This document shows positions 1 through 8,159 of a stretch of 17,694 bases of DNA, piece after piece. Numbering within the stretch: the stretch's first letter is position 1; the number at the start of each line of letters is the position of its first letter. The notes beneath the pieces were generated by a model. The model saw only the letters and a list, made by a program, of their open reading frames with translations. It was not told the origin of the DNA and made no database searches. The position numbers and the translations under genes are program-made. The DNA is taken from positions 70,310 to 88,003 of the forward strand of contig DJWH01000033.1 in the NCBI GenBank assembly GCA_002441525.1, given 5' to 3'. The stretch comes from Acholeplasmataceae bacterium UBA6235. GTDB taxonomy: Bacteria; Bacillota_I; Bacilli_A; Acholeplasmatales; UBA5453.

Positions 1-24
1 TATAATAATAACGCGCGTATGTAG

Positions 25-55
25 AAAAAAAACGGATGTTTTTAGCATCCGTTTT
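25..55 (-). terminator. Rho-independent terminator of nifJ
   Basis: Read on the minus strand, an AAAACGGATG arm pairs perfectly with CATCCGTTTT around a 7-base loop (plus-strand arms 29-38 and 46-55). It is followed by an uninterrupted T8 tract (plus-strand A run 25-32). It begins 8 bases after the nifJ stop codon, so it ends that transcript. Confidence 0.9.
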
Positions 56-62
56 AAAATCA

Positions 63-3000
63 TTATTCTTGTTTTGACCAATCCATTGCTTTGTAACGTT
101 GATACATGGACCAACGTGCTTTAGCATCTGCCAAGTTTTGTGCAAGTAATTCTGCAGCATGGTCAGGGTTGATTTGTGATAATTGTGCATAACGTGCTTC
201 TGACAATAAGTAATCTTGATACTTATCCCAGACCGGTGGTTTAGAATCGATTTGGAATGGATTCTTACCTTGTGCAACCAATCTTGGGTCATATCTGAAG
301 GTTGGCCAGTAGCCACATTCTGTCGCAAGCTTAGCTTGTGAAGCAGATTGTGTCAAGCCACCCTTGATACCATGTTCGATACATGGTGAGTAAGCGATGA
401 CTAAGGATGGTCCTGGATAAGATTCAGCTTCTTTAAGTGTCTTGATGACTTGTGCTGGGGAAGCCCCGTGTGAAATTTGTGCAACATAGACATGACCATA
501 GCTCATCGCAATCGCCGCTAAGTCTTTCTTCTTGGTCTTCTTACCAGACGCTGTGAATTTCGCAATCGAAGCGGATGGTGCAGATTTAGAAGATTGACCA
601 CCGGTGTTGGAATAAACTTCGGTATCTAGAACAAGGATGTTGACATCTTCATTGTTCGCGATGACGTGGTCAATACCACCATAACCGATGTCATATGCCC
701 AACCGTCACCACCCATGATCCATTGGCTAACGCGTACGAAGTAGTCTTTGAGTTCTAAGAGTTCTCTCGCATAACCTTCATTGACTTTCGCAAGTTCAGC
801 TTCTAGTTTAGGTGCTAGGTTTTGAGTATATTCACCTTCAGCTCTGTGGTCTAACCATTCTTGTGCAAGACCCTTCAAGACTTCAGGCATTTCATTTAAA
901 TGATCTACGATGATGGTTTGGATACGATCTCTCATGGTTTCATAAGCGATTCTCATACCAAAACCGAATTCAGCGTTGTCTTCGAATAAGGAGTTCGCCC
1001 ATGCTGGACCTCTACCATTTGGTAAAGTGGTGTATGGGGTTGCTGGGTAGGACGCACCATAAATGGAGGTACAACCAGTCGCGTTCGCAAGAATCATGCG
1101 TTCGCCGAACAATTGAGTGATGGCTTTGATGTATGGTGTTTCACCACAACCAGCACACGCACCTGAGAATTCGAATAAAGGCTTATTAAAGTTTACGTTC
1201 TTCACGTTGTCATTACCGATATTCTTGTAGGTAACTTCATTGAAGAAGTAATCTGCGATTTGTTGTGAACCTGCGGATAGTTCAGGACCGATTGGGGTCA
1301 TGAATAATGCCTTACCTGGTGCTGGACATACTTGGACGCAAACGCCACATTCTGTACAGTCAAGGGTAGATACTTGGATGGTGTATTTGTATTGGTCTAA
1401 GCCTTTACCTTTACCCGGAATCATCTTAGCGCCTTCTGGTGCTTTCGCAGCTTCTTCTGGGGTTGCTAAGAATGCACGGATAACAGCATGTGGACATGCG
1501 AATACGCATTGGTTACATTGGATACAGTTTTCTTCTCTCCAACCTGGAACGAAGTTCGCGATACCACGTTTTTCATACGCAGCAGCACCATTGTCCATGT
1601 GACCATCTTCATAGCCTAAGAATGCGGATACAGGTAGTGAATCCCCTTCAATCGCGTTGACGATGTCAGCGATATTTTTAACGAAGGATGGACGGTTGTC
1701 TTTTTCAACGACTTCATCTTCTAAGAATGCCCATTCAGGCTTAACTTCGATTTCGACTAAGTGCTTGTAACCAGCTTCAATCGCTGCATAGTTCATTTCA
1801 AGAATCGCATCACCCTTACGTCCGTAAGATTTTTCTGCGTACTTCTTCATGTATTTTTCAGCAGTTTCAAATGGCATGATTTGTTCAACCAATTTAAGTT
1901 GAGCACTTTGCATGATGGTGTTGATACGTCTACCTAAGCCGATTTCATAAGCTAAATCTACCGCATTGATGATGAAGAATTTAGCTGCCTTTTGAGCCAA
2001 TTGACGTTTCACTTTGTTAGGTAAGAACGCTTCAATTTGGTCTTTAGGTACTTGGGTATTTAATAAGAACTTACCACCTTGACGTAAGCCTTTGATCATG
2101 TCATACTTGGTTAAATAAGTATCGGCAGAACAAGACACGAAGTGTGGGTTATTAACTAAGTAAGTTGAGCGGATTTCATGTGGGCTGAATCGTAAGTGCA
2201 TACGTGTAACACCACCGGCTTTTTTAGAGTCATAAGCCGCATACGCTTGTGAATTCAACTTGGTGTTATCACCAATAATCTTAACGATATTCTTAGAAGC
2301 ACCAACGGTACCATCCGAACCCAATCCAAAGAACAACATTTCAAGGGTGTCTTTGTCTGTAACGTCGATTTGTTCAGAGATATCGATGGAAGTAAATGTA
2401 ACGTCATCGTTGATCCCCACAGTGAAGTGGTCTTTTTGTTCACCAGCAAGGTTTTTAAATACCGCATTGATCATAGATGGTGTGGTATCTTTAGAGGATA
2501 GACCATAAATACCACCAATGATGACTGGTTGATTTGGTTTGCCATAGAACATATTCTTAACATCTAAGAATAATGGTTCGCCTGTGCTACCTGGTTCAAT
2601 GGTTCTGTCAAGTACAGCAATTCTCTTCACGGATTTTGGCATCACATCAAAGAAATATTTTTCTGAGAATGGTCTGAATAAGTGAACAGAAACAATACCG
2701 ACTTTCTTACCATGACGGTTTAAATAGTCAATGGCTTCTTTAGCGGTTTCAATGACAGAGCCCATCGCAACAATCACATCGGTTGCTTCTGGGTCACCAT
2801 AATAGTTAAATGGTGCATAATGTCTGCCAGTTACTTTGGAGATTTCTTGCATATATTCGTTGACGATGTCAGGAATGGCTGCATATTTGGACGCTTGTAA
2901 TGTACGAGTTTGGAAATAAACGTCGTCATTTTGAGCTGTACCACGTGTTTTTGGGTGTGCTGGGTTTAAAGCCCCAGATCTGAATTTCGCAAGTGCTTCT

Positions 3001-3599
3001 CTGTCGACAAGTCTTGCAAGTACGTCATAGTCCATGACTTCAATGGTGTTGACTTCGTGTGAAGTTCTGAAACCATCAAAGAAATGAAGGAATGGAATGG
3101 AACCTTTAATAGCCGCTAAGTGAGCGATACCACCTAAGTCCATAACTTCTTGAACAGAGTTAGAAGCCAATAAAGCCCAACCTGTTTGTCTAGCAGCCAT
3201 CACGTCTTGATGGTCACCGAAAATGGATAATGCTTGTGCTGCGATTGCTCTAGCAGCGACGTGGATAACCCCTGGTAACAATTGACCAGCGATTTTATAC
3301 ATGTTAGGTAACTTTAATAGTAACCCTTGAGATGCTGTAAATGATGTCGTCAATAGACCGGTTTGTAATGACCCGTGAACGGTACCGACTGCACCGGCTT
3401 CACTTTGCATTTCAACGACTTTTACTGGCATACCAAAAATGTTCTTTTTACCTTGGGATGCCCATAAGTCGACGTTTTGTCCAATTGGTGTTGATGGTGT
3501 AATTGGATAGATCCCCGCAACTTCGGTTAACGCGTAGGCCACATATGCTGAGGCTTCTGCGCCATCCATTGACTTAATAACTTTCTTATTATCAGCCAT
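63..3599 (-). CDS. nifJ: Pyruvate:ferredoxin (flavodoxin) oxidoreductase
   Basis: This cytoplasmic enzyme decarboxylates pyruvate to acetyl-CoA and CO2 and passes electrons to ferredoxin or flavodoxin, the key pyruvate step in an anaerobe. At 1178 residues it is a full-length homodimer-type, single-chain PFOR. Visible landmarks in order are: the pyruvate-binding domain I with YPITPS (31-36); domains II-III with GLGSDGTVGASK (425-436), typical of the gamma-like region; a two-cluster ferredoxin domain with cysteines 692/695/698/702 and 748/751/754/758; and the thiamine-diphosphate domain with CAGCGE (815-820), C843, GDGWAYDIG (964-972) and YSNTGGQSSKS (996-1006). C815, C818, C843 and C1073 fit the four ligands of the proximal 4Fe-4S cluster, so all three clusters look intact. 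The ATG start has an AGGAGG ribosome binding site at 3606-3611, 6 bases upstream. It has its own promoter and terminator and looks monocistronic. Confidence 0.97.
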   Translation of the reverse strand: MADNKKVIKSMDGAEASAYVAYALTEVAGIYPITPSTPIGQNVDLWASQGKKNIFGMPVKVVEMQSEAGAVGTVHGSLQTGLLTTSFTASQGLLLKLPNMYKIAGQLLPGVIHVAARAIAAQALSIFGDHQDVMAARQTGWALLASNSVQEVMDLGGIAHLAAIKGSIPFLHFFDGFRTSHEVNTIEVMDYDVLARLVDREALAKFRSGALNPAHPKTRGTAQNDDVYFQTRTLQASKYAAIPDIVNEYMQEISKVTGRHYAPFNYYGDPEATDVIVAMGSVIETAKEAIDYLNRHGKKVGIVSVHLFRPFSEKYFFDVMPKSVKRIAVLDRTIEPGSTGEPLFLDVKNMFYGKPNQPVIIGGIYGLSSKDTTPSMINAVFKNLAGEQKDHFTVGINDDVTFTSIDISEQIDVTDKDTLEMLFFGLGSDGTVGASKNIVKIIGDNTKLNSQAYAAYDSKKAGGVTRMHLRFSPHEIRSTYLVNNPHFVSCSADTYLTKYDMIKGLRQGGKFLLNTQVPKDQIEAFLPNKVKRQLAQKAAKFFIINAVDLAYEIGLGRRINTIMQSAQLKLVEQIMPFETAEKYMKKYAEKSYGRKGDAILEMNYAAIEAGYKHLVEIEVKPEWAFLEDEVVEKDNRPSFVKNIADIVNAIEGDSLPVSAFLGYEDGHMDNGAAAYEKRGIANFVPGWREENCIQCNQCVFACPHAVIRAFLATPEEAAKAPEGAKMIPGKGKGLDQYKYTIQVSTLDCTECGVCVQVCPAPGKALFMTPIGPELSAGSQQIADYFFNEVTYKNIGNDNVKNVNFNKPLFEFSGACAGCGETPYIKAITQLFGERMILANATGCTSIYGASYPATPYTTLPNGRGPAWANSLFEDNAEFGFGMRIAYETMRDRIQTIIVDHLNEMPEVLKGLAQEWLDHRAEGEYTQNLAPKLEAELAKVNEGYARELLELKDYFVRVSQWIMGGDGWAYDIGYGGIDHVIANNEDVNILVLDTEVYSNTGGQSSKSAPSASIAKFTASGKKTKKKDLAAIAMSYGHVYVAQISHGASPAQVIKTLKEAESYPGPSLVIAYSPCIEHGIKGGLTQSASQAKLATECGYWPTFRYDPRLVAQGKNPFQIDSKPPVWDKYQDYLLSEARYAQLSQINPDHAAELLAQNLADAKARWSMYQRYKAMDWSKQE

Positions 3600-3645
3600 T
3601 TTTATCCTCCTAATTTCTTATTCTTATAGAATAACCTGCGTATTG

Positions 3646-3674
3646 ATTATAACGTATTTACAGGCGTAAATCAA
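3646..3674 (-). promoter_or_regulatory. Sigma-A-type promoter of nifJ
   Basis: On the minus strand a TTGATT -35 box (3669-3674) is separated by exactly 17 bases from a perfect TATAAT -10 box (3646-3651). The expected transcription start is near 3639, leaving a 39-base leader that carries the AGGAGG site. Confidence 0.75.
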
Positions 3675-3692
3675 CCTAGTAAAAACCAATAA

Positions 3693-3708
3693 TGTGAAAA
3701 TTTTTACA
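3693..3708. promoter_or_regulatory. Crp/Fnr- or Rex-like palindrome upstream of nifJ
   Basis: TGTGAAAATTTTTACA is palindromic at 14 of 16 positions. It has the form TGTGA-N6-TTACA, one base from the TGTGA-N6-TCACA box of Crp/Fnr-family regulators. It also resembles the Rex box (TTGTGAA-N4-TTCACAA) with three mismatches. Its centre is about 61 bases upstream of the predicted nifJ start point, a classic class I activator position. The site lies in the 127-base gap between bcp and nifJ. A binding role is inference; AT-rich DNA produces such palindromes by chance. Confidence 0.35.
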
Positions 3709-3726
3709 TCTTAGAGAGATTCTAAT

Positions 3727-4185
3727 CTAGCCCTTAATATAGGCTAAAACCGAATCTGCATTCGATTTCGCAAAAGCACGCTTGAAAACTTTTTCAATCA
3801 CCCCATGTTCATTCAAAATGAAGGTGGAGCGAATGATGCCTTCGACAATCTTGCCATATAAGTTTTTCTTACCATACGCGCCAAAATAGATCGATACAGA
3901 CTTGTCTACATCGCTTAATAACGTGAATGGTAACCCATATTTGGTTTGAAACAATTGGTGTGATTCAATGGTATCTGGGCTAATGCCCAATAAAACCGCA
4001 TGGTGATTTTTTAGTTCATCATTCACAACTTTAAAACCACAAGCTTGTTCTGTACAACCCGGTGAATCGTCTTCAGGATAAAAGTAAATGATAACCTTTT
4101 TACCTAGATAATCGGATAAACGATGGGCTTTTCCAAACCCATCGTATAGTGTAAAATCTTTAACTTTTGTGCCTACTTCTAACAT
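3727..4185 (-). CDS. bcp: Thiol peroxidase, Bcp/PrxQ-type peroxiredoxin
   Basis: This protein reduces hydrogen peroxide and organic hydroperoxides in the cytoplasm using thioredoxin-type reductants. The active-site segment YFYPEDDSPGCTEQAC carries the peroxidatic and resolving cysteines in the Cys-x4-Cys spacing of E. coli Bcp (C44 and C49 with the start chosen here). A conserved Arg follows in IIRSTFIL. Length (152 residues) is normal. Two ATGs stand in tandem at 4186-4188 and 4183-4185. The AGGAGG site at 4191-4196 is only 2 bases from the first but 5 from the second, so the second is chosen. The stop codon of the upstream P-type ATPase (TAG, 4195-4197) is part of this ribosome binding site, so the two genes are translationally coupled. 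No strong terminator follows before the nifJ promoter. Confidence 0.93.
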   Translation of the reverse strand: MLEVGTKVKDFTLYDGFGKAHRLSDYLGKKVIIYFYPEDDSPGCTEQACGFKVVNDELKNHHAVLLGISPDTIESHQLFQTKYGLPFTLLSDVDKSVSIYFGAYGKKNLYGKIVEGIIRSTFILNEHGVIEKVFKRAFAKSNADSVLAYIKG

Positions 4186-4194
4186 CATGACCTC

Positions 4195-6036
4195 CTATTT
4201 TAACAATAATCTTAAACTATTTAGAATAACCAAAATGGTTGAACCTTCATGGAAAATAACCCCAAGTGGTAGTAAAACAATGCCAAAGACATTGGATAAC
4301 AACAATAGGCTGATTACCGTGACAGAGAATATAATATTTTGATTGGCAATCTTTTTCATTCGTTTCGCCAATTGAATTGATTTTTCAATGTTTTCAATGT
4401 TGTTATTCATGAAGACAATATCGGCTGTTTCTAATGAAACATCGGTACCTGACCCCATCGCAACCCCAACATCCGCAGCCGCAAGTGCCGGTGCGTCATT
4501 GATACCATCACCAACCATCATGACATTTTTGCCAGATTTCTTTAATGATTCCACATGTTTGAGTTTATCTTCTGGTAACAATTCAGATAACACATAAGCG
4601 ATACCTGCTTCTTTCGCTATCGAACCAGCGGTATAACGGTTATCCCCAGTCATTAAAATCGGTCTAATGTTGTGTGCTTTTAAGGATTCTATGGCTTCTT
4701 TGACTCTTGGTCTAATACGATCCATCAATGAAATATAGCCAATCAAAACACCATCTTTGGAAACCAAAATGGTGGTAAAACCTGCTTTATGAGCTGAATC
4801 CACTTTATCTCTTAAAAGATCATCCACCTTGACATCAAAGCGACCTACTTGATACAGATGACCTTGATATTGACCTTCAATCCCTTTACCTGGGGTTTCC
4901 TTAGATTCGATTTGAATGTCATCGGTATCTTTTAAATAATCAACCACGGCTTTCGCAAGCGGATGGGTGGATTGTTTTTCAAGTGCATAGATGACTTTAC
5001 AAACGGTTTCGTGTTCATCTAAAGCACAATAAATCTCTTTGACTTCTGGTCTACCTTCTGTGATGGTACCTGTTTTATCGAGTAATACTGCATCAATCTT
5101 TGACAAGGTTTCTAAGTGCTTACCACCTTTGATGAGAATCCCTTTTCGTGAGGCGTTGGATAAAGAAGATAGAACCGCAGGTGACACGCTCGCGACAAGC
5201 GCGCACGGGGAACCGACAACTAAAACGACGATACCACGATAAATCGCGACATCCTGTGTCCACCATCCAAAGATGGGTGGTACAACCATCGTTAGGATCG
5301 ATAGCGCAATCACCACGTAGACATACCAACGTTCAAATTGTTCAATAAAACTTTGTGATTCCGTCTTATTCTCATGAGCAGTTTCGACGAAATCAATGAT
5401 TTTTTGAACCATCGAATCTTTCATATCTTTGGTTACTCTAACTTTGATCAAAGCCGATTCATTTAGGGTGCCACTAAAGACATTGTCACCCACTTTTTTA
5501 TCGACAGGGACAAACTCCCCTGTAATCATCGATTCATTGATGGATGTATTGCCAAATACAACCTCACCATCGGCAGGAATCGATGACCCCACTTTAACGA
5601 TGACCACATCGCCAATGTTCAAGTCACTGACTTTAACAACGACTTCTTTGCCATCTTTATCCAGTAGTGCTTCTTCGGGTGCGAGATTCAATAAACTCGT
5701 AAATGCTTTTTCACTCTTCGATGTTGCGTAATCTTCCAATAACCCCGATAAAGCGAAAATGAATATTAAAATCGCCCCTTCGGCGTAATTTTTTAAAATA
5801 AATGCCCCTAGTGCCGCAACAATCATTAAAAATTCAACGTTTAATGCTTTGTTTTCAATGGTTTTAATCACACCTTCTTTGGCTTTATAAAAACCGCCAA
5901 ATAGAAAGGATAATCCAAACAAAACCATCTCTGCTGTATCCCCGACATAACGTCCGAAAATCAATGTAAATAAAATGAGGACGATGGCAGTGACTGTAAA
6001 GATGGTTTCTATGGCTAAATTGTTTTTCTTGTTCAT
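4195..6036 (-). CDS. P1B-4-type heavy-metal-exporting P-type ATPase (SPC class)
   Basis: Membrane pump that uses ATP to export a divalent transition metal. All P-type signatures are present (numbered from the ATG at 6036): TGE of the actuator domain (172-174), phosphorylated aspartate in DKTGT (320-324), HP of the nucleotide domain (358-359), TGDN (463-466) and GDGIND (509-514). The metal-path motifs are SPC (276-278) rather than CPC, and HEGST (596-600) in the penultimate helix. This pair defines the P1B-4 group, which includes the Fe(II) exporter PfeT/ZosA of Bacillus subtilis and FrvA of Listeria. There is no N-terminal metal-binding domain, as usual for the group. A longer reading from an ATG at 6081 adds 15 residues. 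I prefer 6036 because GGAGG at 6045-6049 lies 8 bases upstream and the extra residues look non-conserved. Coupling to bcp suggests iron or peroxide stress; Co or Zn are alternative substrates. Confidence 0.93.
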   Translation of the reverse strand: MNKKNNLAIETIFTVTAIVLILFTLIFGRYVGDTAEMVLFGLSFLFGGFYKAKEGVIKTIENKALNVEFLMIVAALGAFILKNYAEGAILIFIFALSGLLEDYATSKSEKAFTSLLNLAPEEALLDKDGKEVVVKVSDLNIGDVVIVKVGSSIPADGEVVFGNTSINESMITGEFVPVDKKVGDNVFSGTLNESALIKVRVTKDMKDSMVQKIIDFVETAHENKTESQSFIEQFERWYVYVVIALSILTMVVPPIFGWWTQDVAIYRGIVVLVVGSPCALVASVSPAVLSSLSNASRKGILIKGGKHLETLSKIDAVLLDKTGTITEGRPEVKEIYCALDEHETVCKVIYALEKQSTHPLAKAVVDYLKDTDDIQIESKETPGKGIEGQYQGHLYQVGRFDVKVDDLLRDKVDSAHKAGFTTILVSKDGVLIGYISLMDRIRPRVKEAIESLKAHNIRPILMTGDNRYTAGSIAKEAGIAYVLSELLPEDKLKHVESLKKSGKNVMMVGDGINDAPALAAADVGVAMGSGTDVSLETADIVFMNNNIENIEKSIQLAKRMKKIANQNIIFSVTVISLLLLSNVFGIVLLPLGVIFHEGSTILVILNSLRLLLK

Positions 6037-6044
6037 ACATAAGT

Positions 6045-6049
6045 CCTCC
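6045..6049 (-). promoter_or_regulatory. Ribosome binding site that sets the ATPase start
   Basis: GGAGG on the minus strand, 8 bases before the ATG at 6034-6036. The upstream in-frame ATG at 6079-6081 has no comparable site, so the shorter protein is favoured. Confidence 0.7.
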
Positions 6050-6099
6050 ACTGAGACAAGTATAACACAGTTCTCAAACATTCTTATAAATAATGCACA

Positions 6100-6114
6100 T
6101 ATTTATTATAAATA
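6100..6114. promoter_or_regulatory. Perfect 7-1-7 palindrome upstream of the metal ATPase
   Basis: TATTTAT-T-ATAAATA is a perfect 15-base inverted repeat. It lies 64 bases upstream of the ATPase ATG and contains TATAAT on the minus strand (6105-6110), which could be its -10 element. The 7-1-7 layout is that of Fur/PerR boxes, but base identity to the PerR consensus is limited. No good -35 element is visible 17 bases upstream. Operator function is inference. Confidence 0.3.
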
Positions 6115-6191
6115 GAGTCTTTTTTAGAATAATTATGGAAAAAGCTATGAAAAATAGATTGGATGATTGGTTTGCAAAAGACTATTTTACA

Positions 6192-6220
6192 TTTACTTTT
6201 AAGTACTCTGATGATAAACT
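6192..6220 (+). promoter_or_regulatory. Possible promoter of the RDD gene
   Basis: TTTACT (6192-6197), 17 bases, then TAAACT (6215-6220), each box matching four of six consensus positions. It is placed correctly before the ribosome binding site at 6244-6249. Other AT-rich pairings are possible. Confidence 0.25.
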
Positions 6221-6253
6221 GTAGATAATTAATCAACGAACAGAGGTGGACTT

Positions 6254-6754
6254 ATGGAAGACCAAGACAGATCATTCAATCCGTATATGTATCGATATTT
6301 TTTAATGCCCAGTAAATTTCGAATCATTCTAGCATCCCTATTGGATGTGGTTATCTTTATGGGGTTATTCTTATGTATTGCTTTTTACTACATCATACCT
6401 AATAACATTTCGGATCCAGGTATCACCTATGGTATCGCCAGCGCTTACATCCTGTTCATGCTCATCTTTCAATTAACCATACTAAAGTTTGGTTATGCAA
6501 GTCTAGGTCATCTTTTACTTGGTTTAACCCATATCAGTGGGTTATCAGGACGAAGACTAGAAAGAATGGATTATGTTGAACTTTGGTTCAAATCGTTTTT
6601 ACTTGGTTTCAAATATGCTGGAATCTATACCACGTACTATTTTCTAACCAGCGATTTCAATCAGTCCATGGTATTAGAAGAAAATAATGTATTCATCGTT
6701 AAACGCCGTAAATACAACTATATGATACAAAACAAACTGCTCGTCAGATCGTAA
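6254..6754 (+). CDS. RDD-family integral membrane protein
   Basis: A 166-residue membrane protein. The first hydrophobic helix (about 25-48) begins with the family pattern R-x3-A-x3-D (R23, A27, D31). A second helix spans about 57-77, followed by GHLLLGLTHISG (85-96), which fits the G-x2-LLGL turn of RDD proteins. A third weaker hydrophobic stretch is near 112-131, and the tail is basic. RDD proteins are small multi-pass proteins of mostly unknown role; some relatives have been linked to ion or solute transport. The ATG has an AGGTGG site at 6244-6249, 4 bases upstream. It is the only plus-strand gene, stands alone, and ends at a strong terminator. Specific substrate cannot be read from sequence. 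Confidence 0.8.
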   Translation: MEDQDRSFNPYMYRYFLMPSKFRIILASLLDVVIFMGLFLCIAFYYIIPNNISDPGITYGIASAYILFMLIFQLTILKFGYASLGHLLLGLTHISGLSGRRLERMDYVELWFKSFLLGFKYAGIYTTYYFLTSDFNQSMVLEENNVFIVKRRKYNYMIQNKLLVRS

Positions 6755-6770
6755 TAGTACCCATTGACAC

Positions 6771-6806
6771 ACAACCAACCGGTGATACACCTTGGTTGGT
6801 TTTTTT
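6771..6806 (+). terminator. Rho-independent terminator of the RDD gene
   Basis: Arms AACCAACC (6773-6780) and GGTTGGTT (6794-6801) pair perfectly. An inner GGTG-ATA-CACC helix (6781-6791) extends the stem with a two-base bulge. A T7 tract follows (6800-6806). It begins 18 bases after the stop codon. Confidence 0.9.
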
Positions 6807-6824
6807 GTGTTGGTCTAGGAAAAG

Positions 6825-6848
6825 AAAAAAACGCGTAATAAGCCGTTT
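6825..6848 (-). terminator. Weak terminator after the DUF4143 ATPase gene
   Basis: On the minus strand a short hairpin, AAACG paired with CGTTT (plus-strand arms 6829-6833 and 6844-6848) plus one further G-C pair across a bulge, is followed by a T7 run. It lies 44 bases after the stop of the minus-strand ATPase gene. The stem is short, so this is tentative. Confidence 0.35.
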
Positions 6849-6891
6849 GAATTTCTAGTGCTTTAATTAAATATGCTCATCGCAACTTCCC

Positions 6892-8106
6892 TTAAATAAA
6901 TGTAACTGGATAAGCTAAAATATTTTCGGATAACAGGGTATTTCGTTCAACCAAACAAAGGATGATTTCTTTATCAACAACAAATCCCTGTGCTCTTTTT
7001 AATACACTGAAACTTTTAGCCATGTTTTTTTGTGGATTCATTGTTTTCTTAATTTCAATTGGATAAAGCTTGTCTTGATCTACAACAATAAGATCTATTT
7101 CCTTCATATCCTTGTCACGGTAAAAATAAATTGGTATCTCATGGATTCCTTTATTTTTAAATGACTTAACAATCTCAGAGACCGCATAAGTCTCTAATAA
7201 CTGGCCACTCATCGCACCATTTTGAAGCGTTTCTTTGGTAGTCCACTTTAATAAGTAGCAGACGAGACCCGTATCTAGAAAATATAGCATTGGCGATTCT
7301 ACTGTTCTTTTTAGTGCATTATTCGTAAAAGGTTTAAGTAATAAAATGATCCCTGATGCTTCTAATACTTTAATCCAACTTTTAACAGTTTTAATATCGA
7401 CACCAATTTCATTGGAGATATTTGTATAGTTTAATATGCTACCTGTCCTTGCAGCCACACTAATGATGAATTTTGAAAATGTGTCAAGATTTTTAACATT
7501 CAGCAAACTTCTTACATCGCGCTCAATGTATGTTCTAACATAAGAGGCATAATATAGTTGCCAATCGATCTCTGGTTTATTATATAACTCTGGCATGCTA
7601 CCTCTGTGGATTATTGTCCATAAATCCTCCGTAATTGGCTTGCGAGGAGACTTTATGAAAAGATCGTTTGGTACAAACGTCACATCAAAGTTTTCTGCAT
7701 TTATTTCTCTTAGTGATAACCCTTGAAACTCTAAGATGCCTATTCTACCAGCCAACGTTTCCGTAATTTGCGCCATTAAGTGAAATGTTTGTGATCCTGT
7801 TAAAATTATTTGCCCATATACTTCAATATTATCCACGATTCGTTTAATTTCGCGAAACAAACTTGGCGACAATTGTACTTCATCGATAATTAACGGTAAT
7901 GGATGGTTCATAAAAAACAATTTCGGATCTTCTTTAGCAATTGTAAGCTCAGTAACATCATCCAGTGTTACATAATTATAAGTATCTTTAAATAAATGTT
8001 TAAGTGTCGTTGTCTTGCCGACTTGTCTTGGACCTGTAATCAAGAGAACTTTAAACATATCTCTAGCTTCTATTATCTTTTTTTCTATATGTCTATGATA
8101 ATACAT
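6892..8106 (-). CDS. AAA_14 ATPase with DUF4143 C-terminal domain
   Basis: A 404-residue cytoplasmic ATPase of a family common in bacterial accessory genomes, with no firmly assigned role. The N-terminal AAA domain shows Walker A GPRQVGKT (25-32), Walker B LIIDE (72-76), and sensor-1 TGSQ (103-106). A helical middle (about 205-255) with a winged-helix-like stretch (ISNEIGVDIKTVKSWIKVLE) leads into DUF4143. Its end carries EIDLIV and IEIKKT, giving D338, E351 and K353. This spacing matches a PD-(D/E)xK nuclease-like fold, so DNA cleavage or binding is possible but unproven. The ATG has a GGTGA site at 8111-8115, 4 bases upstream, and a near-consensus promoter. It is transcribed separately from the operon to its right, from which a terminator separates it. 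Confidence 0.88.
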   Translation of the reverse strand: MYYHRHIEKKIIEARDMFKVLLITGPRQVGKTTTLKHLFKDTYNYVTLDDVTELTIAKEDPKLFFMNHPLPLIIDEVQLSPSLFREIKRIVDNIEVYGQIILTGSQTFHLMAQITETLAGRIGILEFQGLSLREINAENFDVTFVPNDLFIKSPRKPITEDLWTIIHRGSMPELYNKPEIDWQLYYASYVRTYIERDVRSLLNVKNLDTFSKFIISVAARTGSILNYTNISNEIGVDIKTVKSWIKVLEASGIILLLKPFTNNALKRTVESPMLYFLDTGLVCYLLKWTTKETLQNGAMSGQLLETYAVSEIVKSFKNKGIHEIPIYFYRDKDMKEIDLIVVDQDKLYPIEIKKTMNPQKNMAKSFSVLKRAQGFVVDKEIILCLVERNTLLSENILAYPVTFI

Positions 8107-8116
8107 TTCTTCACCT

Positions 8117-8159
8117 AATTTCGTAATTATTGGATTTCAACTCCATTTTAGACGAAATT
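8117..8159. repeat. Inverted repeat flanking the -10 region of the DUF4143 gene
   Basis: AATTTCGT (8117-8124) and ACGAAATT (8152-8159) are perfect 8-base inverted copies, 27 bases apart. One copy lies inside the promoter spacer and the other in the leader next to the ribosome binding site. The layout would suit a two-site operator, for example for autoregulation through the protein's winged-helix-like segment. This is inference. Confidence 0.35.

Larger units (their letters stand above)
6093..6224 (+). other. Small open frame of doubtful coding status
   Basis: An ATG at 6093 (second in-frame ATG at 6135) opens a 43-codon frame ending in TAG at 6222-6224, just before the RDD gene. The last 29 residues, from MEKAMKNRLDDWFAKD to FKYSDDKL, have a protein-like mix of charged and aromatic residues. 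However, no ribosome binding site precedes either ATG, and the first part is AT-rich intergenic-looking sequence. It may be a small gene, a decayed C-terminal remnant, or chance. Confidence 0.15.

Noticed and set aside
1300..1602. 100-codon plus-strand open frame inside nifJ
   Set aside because: It is antisense to the conserved ferredoxin-domain coding sequence, has no recognisable domain, and arises from the codon use of nifJ.
3709..3726. Small hairpin TTAGA/TCTAA just after the bcp stop as a terminator
   Set aside because: Only five base pairs, AT-rich, and no T tract follows, so it is not credible as an intrinsic terminator.
5429..5731. 100-codon plus-strand open frame antisense to the metal ATPase
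   Set aside because: Low-complexity Thr/Ser/Leu-rich shadow of the actuator-domain coding sequence, with no conserved features.
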